NCBI RefSeq assembly: GCF_004698125.1
Contig: NZ_ML214297.1
Coordinates: forward strand, 496,001 to 560,000
DNA: 64,000 bases
Origin: Halosimplex halophilum
Lineage (GTDB): Archaea > Halobacteriota > Halobacteria > Halobacteriales > Haloarculaceae
Reading direction: 5' to 3'
Positions 7,903 to 17,050 of the stretch are shown piece by piece; position 1 is the stretch's first letter, and each line of letters opens with the position of its first letter. Position numbers and translations under genes: made by a program. The notes beneath the pieces were generated by a model. It worked only from the letters and a program-made list of their open reading frames with translations. It searched no databases and was not told the origin of the DNA.

Positions 7903-8853
7903 ATGGGACTGTACGAGAGCGTCCGGGCGGTCACGGCGGCCTCGGGCGACGGTCCGGTCGACTGGACCGCCGTCGCCGACGCCGCGAAGTCGTCGACCGA
8001 TCCGGGGTCGATCGCGCTCACCCGCGAGGAGGAGGAGGCCTACGCAGCGGACGTGCGCGACGCTCGCGACCGCGTGCGGTCGGTCGGCGAGGTGGCGTTC
8101 GACCTGCCGGAGGTCGTCGAGATCCAGAACCGCCACCACTGGATCGACGCCAACGTCGCCACGTTCGAGCGGGTGATGCGCCCGCTGGAGGAGCAGGTGA
8201 CGATGTTCCCGGGCGCCAGCCGGGTCGTCAACACCGGGACGATGAGCGTCGCGCTGGCCTTCCTCGGCAACAACGTCCTCGGCCAGTACGACCCCCTGTT
8301 GCTCGCCGAGGGCGACGACCACGCGCTGTATTTCGTCCACCCGAACATCGAGACGGTGGCCGAGGCCCTGGAGGTCGACTTCGACCGCTTCCGCCGGTGG
8401 ATCGCCTTCCACGAGGTGGCCCACGCCGCCGAGTTCGGCGCCGCGCCCTGGCTGTCGGACCACCTCGAATCGACGATGGAGGGCGCCGTCGCGGCGCTCG
8501 GCGAGGGCACGCTCGACCGCGATGCCCTGCAGGATCTGGACACCACGATGACCGCCGTCGAGGGCTACGCCGAACTCGTCATGGACCGGGCGTTCGACGA
8601 CGAGTACGCCGACCTCCGCGAGAAGGTCGAGGCCCGCCGTCGCGGCCGCGGACCGGTCGCCCGCGTGATCCGCCGGCTGCTCGGCCTCGGCATGAAACGG
8701 CGCCAGTACGAGCGCGGCAAGGCCTTCTTCGACGCCGTCGCCGACGAGCGCGGCGTCGCCGGCGCCGCCGCCGTCTGGGAGTCCCCGGAGACCCTGCCCA
8801 CCGACGCCGAACTCGACGACCCGGCGCTGTGGCTCGCGCGCGTCGACCCGTAA
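7903..8853 (+). CDS. Zinc-dependent metallopeptidase-like protein (coenzyme F420 biosynthesis-associated family)
   Basis: A 316-residue protein with an HExxH zinc motif at H170-E171-V-A-H174 (AFHEVAHAAEF), followed by a downstream segment ending in a basic GLGMKRRQYERGKAFF block. This matches the putative zinicin-like hydrolases annotated as 'coenzyme F420 biosynthesis associated', found in actinobacteria and haloarchaea. The enzymatic role is not established, and proteolysis is inferred only from the motif. Start ATG 7903 follows a short leader. Confidence 0.85.
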   Translation: MGLYESVRAVTAASGDGPVDWTAVADAAKSSTDPGSIALTREEEEAYAADVRDARDRVRSVGEVAFDLPEVVEIQNRHHWIDANVATFERVMRPLEEQVTMFPGASRVVNTGTMSVALAFLGNNVLGQYDPLLLAEGDDHALYFVHPNIETVAEALEVDFDRFRRWIAFHEVAHAAEFGAAPWLSDHLESTMEGAVAALGEGTLDRDALQDLDTTMTAVEGYAELVMDRAFDDEYADLREKVEARRRGRGPVARVIRRLLGLGMKRRQYERGKAFFDAVADERGVAGAAAVWESPETLPTDAELDDPALWLARVDP

Positions 8854-8886
8854 CGCAGAGATCCGGTTCTCCCGCCGTCGGGGCCC

Positions 8887-9264
8887 TCAGCGCCGCCCGT
8901 AGTCGTCCGAGCGCGACCGGGCACGTGACCCGTCTCCGCCGTCCGAGCGGTCGCCGCCGGAACCGTTGCCACCGGAACCGTCGTCGCCCGAGCCGTCGCT
9001 CCCGTCGCCGCCGTCGGCGAAGGGGTTCTCCCGCTCGATCCGCCGCCGCTGGCGGTCCGCCGGCGCGGGACCGGTCGGGACGACGAACTTCGCGAGGGGG
9101 TAGCCGACGAGCATCCCGAGGACGACCGCGCCCGCGGTCTGGACCGCCGTCGTCTCGATCTGCAGCGTGATGAGTCCGCCCGACAGCCCGACCAGCAGCG
9201 TCGTCCCGTAGACGACCTTCCGGTTGAACGCCGAGCGCTCCTCCTCGGGGATGGGGCCGACCAT
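8887..9264 (-). CDS. Small two-helix membrane protein with Gly/Asp/Ser-rich tail
   Basis: A 125-residue protein with two predicted membrane helices (about 18-34 and 43-62) and a long disordered tail (about 82-125) of Gly, Asp and Ser with a basic end. The ATG at 9264 fits the start of the hydrophobic domain; an in-frame extension upstream overlaps the neighbouring gene and was rejected. It is probably the last gene of a three-gene unit with 9302-9748 and 9748-10299. No function is recognised. Confidence 0.72.
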   Translation of the reverse strand: MVGPIPEEERSAFNRKVVYGTTLLVGLSGGLITLQIETTAVQTAGAVVLGMLVGYPLAKFVVPTGPAPADRQRRRIERENPFADGGDGSDGSGDDGSGGNGSGGDRSDGGDGSRARSRSDDYGRR

Positions 9265-9301
9265 CAGCGCTCGCCTCCCGAGCGGGGGCTCGTCCGGCCC
9301 A

Positions 9302-9748
9302 TCAGAGGGCCCTCGCGGTGCTGACGTGCATCGAGACGAACTGCCACCGGTCGCCGTTCCCGTCGGCCGCGGTGGCCCCGTCTTCACCCGCCCCGTCGGC
9401 GCCGTCGGCCGACGAGCCGTCCGCCCCGCGCAGTTCGAGCGTTCCCGTCCAGCGGGTGTCGAACTCGTAGCGGATCCGCCGCTCGGTGTCGGTCCAGGCC
9501 AGCGAGACGCGGTCGCCGAACCAGGCGTGGCGGTCGCGCTCGGTGACCCGCAGGTCGCGGCTCCCGACGCTCCAGTCGGTCGTCCGCTCGGTCTGTTCGC
9601 GCAGCCCCTCGGCGACGGCGTCGCCGCCGACCAGCCGCTCGGAGATGCCGACCTTGACGGCGCCGTCGACCGGGGCGAAGAAGGGGGCCAGCGGCTCCCC
9701 CTCGCGGAGCGCGTCGTAGTAGGCCTCGACCCGGTCGGCGGCGCCCAT
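9302..9748 (-). CDS. SnoaL/NTF2-like fold protein
   Basis: About 148 residues beginning MGAADRVEAYYDALREGEPLAPFF, the helical opening of NTF2-like proteins. The rest is beta-rich (RDRHAWFGDRVSLAW and FDTRWTGTLELRG), with a low-complexity Gly/Asp/Ala insertion at about 110-130 and a final strand that contains QFVSMHVS. NTF2-like proteins bind small ligands or act as isomerases or hydrolases, and the specific role is unknown. Its start overlaps the preceding gene's stop (TGATG), so the two are coupled; a GTG one codon earlier is possible. Confidence 0.78.
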   Translation of the reverse strand: MGAADRVEAYYDALREGEPLAPFFAPVDGAVKVGISERLVGGDAVAEGLREQTERTTDWSVGSRDLRVTERDRHAWFGDRVSLAWTDTERRIRYEFDTRWTGTLELRGADGSSADGADGAGEDGATAADGNGDRWQFVSMHVSTARAL

Positions 9749-10299
9749 CACTGGAACCCTCTGTCGACGTTCTCGTCGATCAGGTCGTCCAGCTCGGAGT
9801 CGAGCAGCTGTTCGGCCTCCTCGAAGGTGTCCGCGAGGTCGTCGACCCGGTCGGGGCGGCCGTACTGGTCGTACTCCATCGGGCCGTAGGCCGGCGAGTC
9901 CAGCGTGTCCATCACGTCCTCGAACAGGGCGTCGGGCGTCGTCGGCGCGTCGGCGTGGGCCTGCACGACCTCCTCCAGCTCGGAGGCCGCCGCCTCGGCC
10001 TCGTCCTCGTCGTCGACGGGCTGGCGGACGCCGAACATCCCGCCCTCGCCGGGCTCCGCCGGGAACAGCGGGTCCAGGTCGTCGTCGATCTTGCGCGCGA
10101 CCTCGGCGCCGACCCCCTGGACCTCGTAGGGGTTCCTCGCGTAGGTCTTGACGTGGAACACCCCCACGGCGGGGTGGCCGAAGTACAGATCCTCCCCGAT
10201 GCCGTTCGCGCGGTCGCCGCCGGCCGCGCGCCAGCCGGCGGGGTCGGCGTCGCTCTCCACGACGTCTTCCAGGATGTCCTGCCAGTCGCGGACGCGCAT
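9748..10299 (-). CDS. Conserved haloarchaeal protein, acidic C terminus
   Basis: A 183-residue acidic protein starting MRVRDWQDILEDVVES. It contains GEDLYFGHPAVGVFHVKTYA (about 37-56) and PYEVQGVGAEVARKID (58-73), followed by a Glu/Asp-rich helical region. I know of similar uncharacterised haloarchaeal proteins but no function. The longer frame upstream of ATG 10299 reads as arginine-rich noise, so I start here. It is the first gene of the unit ending at 8887 and is divergent from the DUF4129 operon. Confidence 0.75.
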   Translation of the reverse strand: MRVRDWQDILEDVVESDADPAGWRAAGGDRANGIGEDLYFGHPAVGVFHVKTYARNPYEVQGVGAEVARKIDDDLDPLFPAEPGEGGMFGVRQPVDDEDEAEAAASELEEVVQAHADAPTTPDALFEDVMDTLDSPAYGPMEYDQYGRPDRVDDLADTFEEAEQLLDSELDDLIDENVDRGFQ

Positions 10300-10494
10300 G
10301 TCGGTCGCGGGTAGGCGCCCCCCGTGAATGAAGGCATCGGTCGCGGCCACTTCTCCGGCCGCAGTCCCCCGACCCGGCCGGGACGCCGACGCCGCGACTC
10401 CGGCGACCGGACGATTGATTATCCGCCCCACCTGACAGGTGTACAACTGCCCGGCGACCGCGGCGGCGCGGCGCCGGTCGAGGGGGCTACCACG

Positions 10495-12666
10495 GTGTCA
10501 GAGACCGAACCGACGGGCGAGGCCGGCGGCGCAGCCGCGGGTGTCGACCGCCGCCAGGCCGCGCTCGTCGCGCTCTGTCTGCTCGGGCTCGTTGTCGCCG
10601 CGTTCGTCGCCCCGGTCGCGCCCGACGCGGGCGTCTTCGGGACCGGCGACGGTACCGGACCCGGCGGCGAGGCCAGCGACGGCGGTGGCGGCGACGATGG
10701 GTCCGGCGGGCGGGCCGGTGACGGTGGCGAGGGCGGCGCGGGCGGAGGCGGGGCCGGGGGCGAAGGGGACGGTGTCGGCGGCAGTGACGGCGGCGGCGGT
10801 CGCGTCATCTCCGAGGACGGCGAGCCGATCCCGGTCCCCGGCGACGACGCACCCCCCACGGAACAGGGCTGCGGCGTCGTGGTCGAGAACGAACCGGTGC
10901 CGGGCGGGGTCGTCCGCGTCAGCGTCTACGACGACCTGGAACCCGCCGAGGGGGTCCCGGTCTGGTTCGGCGACCGCCTGGTCGGGCGGACCGACCCGGC
11001 CGGCCGCGTCGAGGGTCAAGCCCCCTACACCCGCGAACTGAACGTCACCGTCCGGGTGCCGGGCGAGGACTGCGAGTTCTTCCGGCGGCCCTACGACACC
11101 GGCGGGGACGCCGGCGACGTAGCCGCCGGGAGTGTCGGCCTGTCGGACCTCCGTGTCCCGTCGCTCGCCAGCGGGCAGACCGCCGCCGCCCGAACACAGG
11201 AGAGCGACGGGAACGACACCGCCGCCTACGAGGTCGACGGGGCCGTCGAACTCTCGGTGGTCGGCGACCCCTACCCCGGGACGGACGTGACCCTCCTCGC
11301 GGCAGTGGAGGACGTGCCGATGCGCCGGGCGACCGTCAGTGTCGACGGCGAACGCGTCGGCCGGACGACCGCGAACGGGCGGTACGAGCTCGCGGTCCCG
11401 ACCGACGCCGAGTCGGTGTCGGTGACCGTCGAGCGCGGCGACTTCTCGGGGTCGCGGACCATCGAGGTGTGGCTGCTCGACGCCGCCGTCCGCCCGCAGG
11501 AGGGGCTGCCCGTGCCCGGCGAGCCGGCGCTTGTGAGCGCCGCCGCGGGGCCAGAACCAGCGCAGGACGCCCGGGTCGCCCTCGACGGGGCGCGACTGGG
11601 GCGCACCGACGAGAACGGGACGGTCGGGTTCGCGCTGCCGGCGGACCCCAGGGGCACGGTCACGGTCCGGACCGACCGACAGTCCGCGACGGTGCCGCTG
11701 TGGACCGCCTACGCGTCGACGATACTGGCGAGCGCGCTCCTGGTGGTCGGCGGCGTCGTCGGGACCGGCGTCGCCGCGGGCCGGCGCGGTCGCGGCGCGG
11801 CCAAGCGCGTGGCGACGTGGTGGGTCGCGCTGGCCGTCCTGTTCGTCGGCCTCGCCGTCGACGAGGGGCGCGGGCTGCTCGCCGCGGCGGGGCTCGTCGC
11901 CCTCGTCGCGGCGGTCCGTCACCGGCGGACCGTCGGAGCCGGCGGGCGGACGCTCGCCGAACGGTCGAGCGGGCTCGTCGCCTGGGTCCGCCGGGCCGCG
12001 CTCGCGGTCGCCGACGGCGTGGCGGCCGGCCTCGACCGGCTCGCGGCGCTGCTGGGCCGGATCGCGGACCGCGTCGCCGCCCTCCCGCTGTCGGCCCGTG
12101 GGCTGGCCGCCCGGCTGTGGGACTGGCTCCGGGCGCTCCCCGGGCGGGTTCGGCGGTATCTCGCCGCCCGCCTCACGCTCCGGCGCGTCGCAGCCGCGGT
12201 GCTCGCGACCGGGCTGCTCGCGGGGCTCACCTACCGGTTCGGCGCCCTCGGCCTGCTCGCCGGGCTGGTCGCGCTCTGGGTCGCCGCCGTCGCCTATCGG
12301 CGGTGGACTCGCGAGGCGTCCGACGCCGACGCCGGGGACGGGACGGACGGTCGCTCGGCGGTTGCGACCGGCCGGACCGCGACGGGGAGCGACGGCGACG
12401 ACCGGAGGGATCGGTCGATCCGTGCGCTCTGGCGGCGGTTCGCCCGGCGGGTCCTGCCGGAGCGGTGGCGCCAGTCGACGCCGGGGGAGGTGTCGCGGGC
12501 GGCCGTCGAACGCGGGTGGCCCGAGCGGCCGGTCCGGGCGCTGACCGACGCGTTCCGCCAGGTCGAGTACGGCGACCGGAGCGCCGAGGACCGGAGCGAG
12601 CGGGCCCGCGAGGCCTTCGAGAGCATCGAACGTGAGCGGGAGCAGAAGGAGGGCGAGGAGTCGTGA
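10495..12666 (+). CDS. DUF4129-type multidomain membrane protein
   Basis: About 723 residues from GTG 10495. In order it has one N-terminal helix (about 22-42), a Gly/Asp linker (about 50-100), and three Ig-like modules each ending in a turn such as GDRLVGRTDPAGR, GERVGRTTANGR or GARLGRTDENG. Membrane helices follow at about 405-430, 440-476 and 565-602, then a C-terminal charged domain (about 640-723) containing WPERPVRALTDAFRQVEYG, which resembles DUF4129. In bacteria and archaea such proteins accompany MoxR ATPases, DUF58 proteins and transglutaminase-like proteins. No transglutaminase domain is seen here. It overlaps the next gene by 4 bases. Confidence 0.8.
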   Translation: MSETEPTGEAGGAAAGVDRRQAALVALCLLGLVVAAFVAPVAPDAGVFGTGDGTGPGGEASDGGGGDDGSGGRAGDGGEGGAGGGGAGGEGDGVGGSDGGGGRVISEDGEPIPVPGDDAPPTEQGCGVVVENEPVPGGVVRVSVYDDLEPAEGVPVWFGDRLVGRTDPAGRVEGQAPYTRELNVTVRVPGEDCEFFRRPYDTGGDAGDVAAGSVGLSDLRVPSLASGQTAAARTQESDGNDTAAYEVDGAVELSVVGDPYPGTDVTLLAAVEDVPMRRATVSVDGERVGRTTANGRYELAVPTDAESVSVTVERGDFSGSRTIEVWLLDAAVRPQEGLPVPGEPALVSAAAGPEPAQDARVALDGARLGRTDENGTVGFALPADPRGTVTVRTDRQSATVPLWTAYASTILASALLVVGGVVGTGVAAGRRGRGAAKRVATWWVALAVLFVGLAVDEGRGLLAAAGLVALVAAVRHRRTVGAGGRTLAERSSGLVAWVRRAALAVADGVAAGLDRLAALLGRIADRVAALPLSARGLAARLWDWLRALPGRVRRYLAARLTLRRVAAAVLATGLLAGLTYRFGALGLLAGLVALWVAAVAYRRWTREASDADAGDGTDGRSAVATGRTATGSDGDDRRDRSIRALWRRFARRVLPERWRQSTPGEVSRAAVERGWPERPVRALTDAFRQVEYGDRSAEDRSERAREAFESIEREREQKEGEES

Positions 12667-13556
12667 ACCGCTGGCTGGCGGCGCTGGTCGCCGCGCTGGG
12701 GACCGTCGCCATCGGCGCCGCGCTCCTGCTGGCGGTCGCGCTCACGCCGGTAACGGCCTCCGAGGCGGGGGGCGGTGCGCTGGCCGTCGCGCTGGTCGGG
12801 CTGGCGCTCGCGGCCGTCAAGCTCTACCGGTCGGCCGCGGACGCCGAGGCGGTGGCGCCGGCGCCCTGGACCGAAGAGGGCGAACTGGTCGCGGGGACGC
12901 CGGAGGAGACGGCCGACCCGGCGGACGTGACCGGCGCCGAACTCGCGGAACTCGTCGGCGAGGCGCGCGAACGGGCCCGCGACGCCGAGACGGTCGAGGA
13001 GGGGTTCGCGGTCGTGCGCCGACCGCTCCGGGAGGCGCTGACCCGCGTCCTCGCGGCCGGCGGGGCCGACCCCGACCAGATAGAGGGGGCGCTCGCGACC
13101 GGCGCCTGGACGGACGACCGCGTCGCCGCGGCGGTCGTCGACGAGCGGGTCGACCCCCCGCGGCTGTCGCTCCGGGGGCGACTGCGCGCCTGGCTGTTCC
13201 CCGAGCGGGTCGTCAGGCGGGGGACCGCCCGCGCGGTCGCGGCCATCGACGAGGCGGCCGAGCGCGAACTCCCGCCCGTCGTCGGAGCGGACGCCCCGCG
13301 GACGGCCCCGACGCTGGCGCCCGCCATCGGGAGTCTCCAGCGCGCCGCCGACGGGACGCTCCAGCGCGCCGACGCGGCCGCGGGACGGCCACAGCGGGAG
13401 GGCGGAGGCGCGACCGACCGCGCCGAAGACGCCGGTGGAGACGAGTCCGGCGCCGGCAGCGGCGGCGCGCCCGACGACGCGGACGGGACCCTCGACGAGG
13501 CGGACGACGCGGACGAGACGGCGGACCCGGTCGGGGAGGTGTGGGACGGTGCGTAG
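12663..13556 (+). CDS. Membrane protein of the DUF58/DUF4129 cluster
   Basis: A 297-residue protein starting at GTG 12663, which overlaps the preceding TGA (GTGA). Two N-terminal helices (about 5-28 and 38-55) are followed by a cytosolic domain (about 85-225) with alternating charged helices and a disordered Asp/Gly/Ala tail after residue 230. It matches the small DUF7269-like protein usually found between the DUF4129 and DUF58 genes in haloarchaea. The exact role is unknown, and a structural or regulatory part in the MoxR-associated envelope system is inferred from position. Confidence 0.78.
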   Translation: MNRWLAALVAALGTVAIGAALLLAVALTPVTASEAGGGALAVALVGLALAAVKLYRSAADAEAVAPAPWTEEGELVAGTPEETADPADVTGAELAELVGEARERARDAETVEEGFAVVRRPLREALTRVLAAGGADPDQIEGALATGAWTDDRVAAAVVDERVDPPRLSLRGRLRAWLFPERVVRRGTARAVAAIDEAAERELPPVVGADAPRTAPTLAPAIGSLQRAADGTLQRADAAAGRPQREGGGATDRAEDAGGDESGAGSGGAPDDADGTLDEADDADETADPVGEVWDGA

Positions 13557-14853
13557 GCGGCGGGTCCGCTGGCGCGGGGCGGTCGCGGCGGCGCTCGTGC
13601 TCGCCGTCGCGGGCGTCTGGAACCGCAGCGCGGCGCTCGTCCTCGCGGCGGCCATCCCGCTGGTCTTCGTCGCCTACGGGTCGCTCTCGACGGTCGACTC
13701 CCCGGAGGACCTGGCCGTCAGCCGGACCGTCGACCCGACGCCGGCGCCGCCGGGGCGGCCGGTGACCGTCACGCTCACCGCGACCAACGAGGGCGACCGG
13801 ACGCTGTCGGACCTGCGGCTGGTCGACGGGGTGCCCGACGACCTGCAGGTCGTCGACGGCTCGCCGCGGGCGGGGACCACGCTCGACCCCGGGGAGACAG
13901 CGACGGTCGAATACACCGTGGTCGCCCGCCGCGGCGAGTACGACTTCGCCTCGCCGCGGGCACGCCTGCGGTCGGTCGGCGCGGGGATGGTCGCGACGAC
14001 CGAACCGGTCCCGGCGGGCGACGACCGGCTGGTCTGTCGGCTGGACGCCGACGCGCCGCCGCTGGCCGACCGGGGCGACGACTTCGTCGGCCGGCTCACC
14101 GCCGACCGGCCAGGCCGGGGCGTGCAGTTCCACGCCACCCGGGAGTACCGCCACGGCGACGCCGCCGACCGCATCGACTGGCGGGGCTACGCCCGGCGGG
14201 GCGAACTCGCCACCGTCGAGTACGAGCGACCCGTGTCGACGACGGTCGTGGTCGTCCTCGACGCCCGCGAGCGCAACCGGGTCGCCCCGGGGCCCGGTCG
14301 CCCCACCGCCGTCGAGCGCTCGGCCTACGCCGCCGTCCGGACCGTCACGGCGCTCATGCGCGCCGGCCACGACGTGGGTCTGGCGGTCGTCGGCCGCAAC
14401 GCCAGGGGCCCGGGCGGGCTGGACTGGGTCGAGCCCGGCGCGGGGTCGGACCACCGGTCGCGGCTGACAGCGGGCGTCGAGCGCGCCGTCGAGTACGCCG
14501 TCGACACGCCGGTCGACGCGACCTACCAGTTCCGGAAGGCCGCCGAGCTCTCGGACCCGCGGGCGCAGCTGCTGCTCGTCTCGCCGCTGCTGGACGGCCG
14601 CCCGGTCGAGGCCGTCGAGGCGTGGGCCTCGCTCGACCGGGCGCGGACCGTCCTCTCGCCGGACGTGGTGTCGGCGACGACGGTCGGCGGGCGGCTCGAC
14701 GCCGTCCGGCGGCGGACGCGGCTGGCGCGCTGTCAGTCGACCGGGGCCCGGACCGTCGACTGGCGGCGCGGCACGCCGCTGGCGCTCGCGCTGGAGTACG
14801 CCCTGGCGGTCGAGGCCAGGCGGTCGGCGGGGACCGCGGGAGGTGGCGCCTGA
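13549..14853 (+). CDS. DUF58 domain-containing protein
   Basis: About 434 residues from GTG 13549, which overlaps the preceding stop by 8 bases. Two N-terminal helices (about 9-45) anchor an exposed domain (about 50-150) that resembles a conserved-repeat/CARDB-like fold. The DUF58 core then contains EYRHGDAADRIDWRGYARRGE (about 203-223) and a VWA-like beginning VVVVLDARERN. DUF58 proteins are partners of MoxR AAA ATPases, which are thought to act as chaperones on VWA-like proteins. The MoxR gene lies about 2.2 kb downstream. Start and order match conserved haloarchaeal clusters. Confidence 0.88.
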   Translation: MRRRRVRWRGAVAAALVLAVAGVWNRSAALVLAAAIPLVFVAYGSLSTVDSPEDLAVSRTVDPTPAPPGRPVTVTLTATNEGDRTLSDLRLVDGVPDDLQVVDGSPRAGTTLDPGETATVEYTVVARRGEYDFASPRARLRSVGAGMVATTEPVPAGDDRLVCRLDADAPPLADRGDDFVGRLTADRPGRGVQFHATREYRHGDAADRIDWRGYARRGELATVEYERPVSTTVVVVLDARERNRVAPGPGRPTAVERSAYAAVRTVTALMRAGHDVGLAVVGRNARGPGGLDWVEPGAGSDHRSRLTAGVERAVEYAVDTPVDATYQFRKAAELSDPRAQLLLVSPLLDGRPVEAVEAWASLDRARTVLSPDVVSATTVGGRLDAVRRRTRLARCQSTGARTVDWRRGTPLALALEYALAVEARRSAGTAGGGA

Positions 14854-16274
14854 TGCCGTTCGGGCCGCGCCTGGACCGGCCCTCGGCGGTCGGCGACGAG
14901 GGCCGCCCCCGCGCGACGAGCCTCGGGATCGCCGCCGTGACCGTCGTCGGCCTCGCCCTGGCGACGGGGTTCGTCGTCGGGCAGCCGACGTTCCTCACGG
15001 GGCTGGGACTCGTCGCCGGCCTCGCGACCGCCGGCGTCGCGCTCCTCGACCGGGAGGCCCTCGGCGAGAAGGTCGTCGGACACCTGCTCTTTCTCCCCGG
15101 CGCGGCGCTGCTCGGGGTGCTCGTGGTCGCCACGCCGGGGAACCCATACCTCGTCGGGGGCTACGCGCTCGCGCTGCTGGGGACGGCGGCCGCCTGGGCG
15201 GACGTGGCCGACGACGACGCGCTGGAGGGCGCGCTCTCGCAGGGCATCCTCTCGTACGTCTTCGGCCTGGTCTGGCTGTTCGGGACCGCGATCGCCGTCG
15301 CCGCGGGGTATCTCGCCTGGCGGCTCGTCGACAGCACCGTCGCCGCCGAGGACCCCACCGTCGCCGCGATCGGCTTCCTGTTCGTGCTCGGCGCCGTCCT
15401 CGGTGCCGTCCGCCTCTCGCTGGAGGGGATCCCCGTCGTCCAGCTGACGCCCCGGGGCCGGCGCGACGCGGTCCGGGCGCGGCTCGGGCGGACAAGGCGG
15501 TGGCTCGCGGCCGCGGCCGCCGCGGCCGTCGGGGCCGGGCTCCTCTCGCTGGTGTTCACCACTACCGACTCCCCGGCGCTGGCGCTCGTCCCCGGCGCGA
15601 CCGCCGTCGTGGCGGCGCTCACGTCGGCGTTCGTCGTCGGCCCGCTGCTGGTCGTCGGCGCCCTCGCGCTCCTGGCCGCGGGCGCCGCGGTCGCCGCCCG
15701 GCAGGTGACCCAGCGCTACGGCGAGCGCAAGACCCGGACCGTCGCGGCCGGCGTCGCCGGCGGCGGCTACCTCGTCGTCCTCCTGTTCGGCGTCGTCCCG
15801 CAGGCCGTCGGGATCCTCGCGTTCAGCCCCTTCATCTTTCTCGCCGGGGTGTTGCTCGCGCCCCTGGCGGTGTTCCTCGCGGTCGGCGCCGCGCTCGTCG
15901 CCGTCCGGATCGACCTGTCCCCCGAGCGGGCCGGCGGCCCCGCGCTCGCGGCCGCCGGGCTCGTCGTCGCGGCCGTCGGCGCCGACTCGGCGGGCCTGCC
16001 CGCGCCGCTGGTGTTCGCCACCGTCGCCGGCGCGCTCGTGGTCTGGGACGCGGGGTCCTTCGGCCTCGGACTGACCGCCGAACTCGGCCACCGGCCCGAG
16101 ACCAGGCGGCTCGAACTCTACCACGGGGTCTTCGCCGCCGGGATCGGCGCGGCCGCCGTCCTCGGCGCGACGGGACTGTACGCCGTCCGGACGAGCGCCG
16201 GCGGCGGCCACACGCTCGCCATGACCGCCGCCGTCGTCGGGACGCTGCTGCTCGGCGCGCTGTTGCGCGGGTAG
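14853..16274 (+). CDS. Polytopic membrane protein ending the DUF58 operon
   Basis: A 473-residue, strongly hydrophobic protein with roughly 12 predicted membrane helices spread over the full length and short polar loops. The ATG overlaps the DUF58 stop (TGATG). It corresponds in position and character to the DUF7519-like proteins that close this haloarchaeal cluster. There are no transporter or enzyme signatures. It may form the membrane platform of the module, which is inference only. Confidence 0.78.
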   Translation: MPFGPRLDRPSAVGDEGRPRATSLGIAAVTVVGLALATGFVVGQPTFLTGLGLVAGLATAGVALLDREALGEKVVGHLLFLPGAALLGVLVVATPGNPYLVGGYALALLGTAAAWADVADDDALEGALSQGILSYVFGLVWLFGTAIAVAAGYLAWRLVDSTVAAEDPTVAAIGFLFVLGAVLGAVRLSLEGIPVVQLTPRGRRDAVRARLGRTRRWLAAAAAAAVGAGLLSLVFTTTDSPALALVPGATAVVAALTSAFVVGPLLVVGALALLAAGAAVAARQVTQRYGERKTRTVAAGVAGGGYLVVLLFGVVPQAVGILAFSPFIFLAGVLLAPLAVFLAVGAALVAVRIDLSPERAGGPALAAAGLVVAAVGADSAGLPAPLVFATVAGALVVWDAGSFGLGLTAELGHRPETRRLELYHGVFAAGIGAAAVLGATGLYAVRTSAGGGHTLAMTAAVVGTLLLGALLRG

Positions 16275-16313
16275 ACCGAACGTCGGACGCCGGTCCGGGA
16301 ACCCACGCGGCGG

Positions 16314-16808
16314 CTACAGCTCGTCGATAGTGATCGTCGGGTCCGAGACGCGCTCGCTGGTGACGACCGAGTCGGAGAGACCGTACGCCAGGTTGACGTG
16401 CCAGTGTTCGTGAACTCCGTCCGCCCGTCTCTCGGGAGTGCGGTCCGGACCCTCGTCCCGCCGAGTGGCCGTCACGGTCACGGCGATGTCCTCCAGCCCC
16501 AGCTCCTGGTCGGTGGCGAGGAAGTCGGCGTCCACGTCGGGGTCGTCGTACACCTGCTGGGGGAACTCCGCCTCCGCGAGCGTCCCCGCGACGTGGATGC
16601 GAAACGCGGATTCGATACAGGAGTGGACGGCCGGTATCTCGACCGTCTCCCCGTCCGCACCGGCCAGCATCCCGAACTCCCAGTGGTACTCGGCGAACCG
16701 TTCGCGAAGCCGTTCGCCGAAGTCCGCTACCTTTTCGTACTCCGGCGGTTCGGGGTCCTCGCCGGGAAGCTCGATCTCGATATCCGCGTCGGGTTGGTCG
16801 TCCGTCAT
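16314..16808 (-). CDS. Conserved hypothetical protein, inverted between the DUF58 operon and moxR
   Basis: A 164-residue acidic soluble protein (MTDDQPDADIEIELPGEDPE at the start) with an aromatic core, RFAEYHWEFGML (about 37-48), and a C-terminal HEHWHVNLAYGLSD segment (about 136-149). There is no recognised domain. It runs opposite to the genes on either side and splits what is usually a compact MoxR-DUF58 cluster, so it may be a later insertion. The complete frame and normal codon pattern suggest it is functional. Confidence 0.65.
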   Translation of the reverse strand: MTDDQPDADIEIELPGEDPEPPEYEKVADFGERLRERFAEYHWEFGMLAGADGETVEIPAVHSCIESAFRIHVAGTLAEAEFPQQVYDDPDVDADFLATDQELGLEDIAVTVTATRRDEGPDRTPERRADGVHEHWHVNLAYGLSDSVVTSERVSDPTITIDEL

Positions 16809-17050
16809 TTCGAATACCCGATCCGGCGTAACTCACAAAAGGGTTTCCTACACCGGAACTTCGGCCGCTCGCTCCGGGTCGCTGCGGACCTCTGTTTCTC
16901 AGGCTCCGGCCGCTTTCGAAGTCCGCGAGAGGACCGTGTTCGTCTCTCGTCACGACCGGTTCGAGCGGCTCCCGGCCGACCCGACGGCGGCGAACTCGGA
17001 GACGGACCGGCGAAGGGTAGCTTCTTGTCGGTGGGGTCACAGGCGTCGGT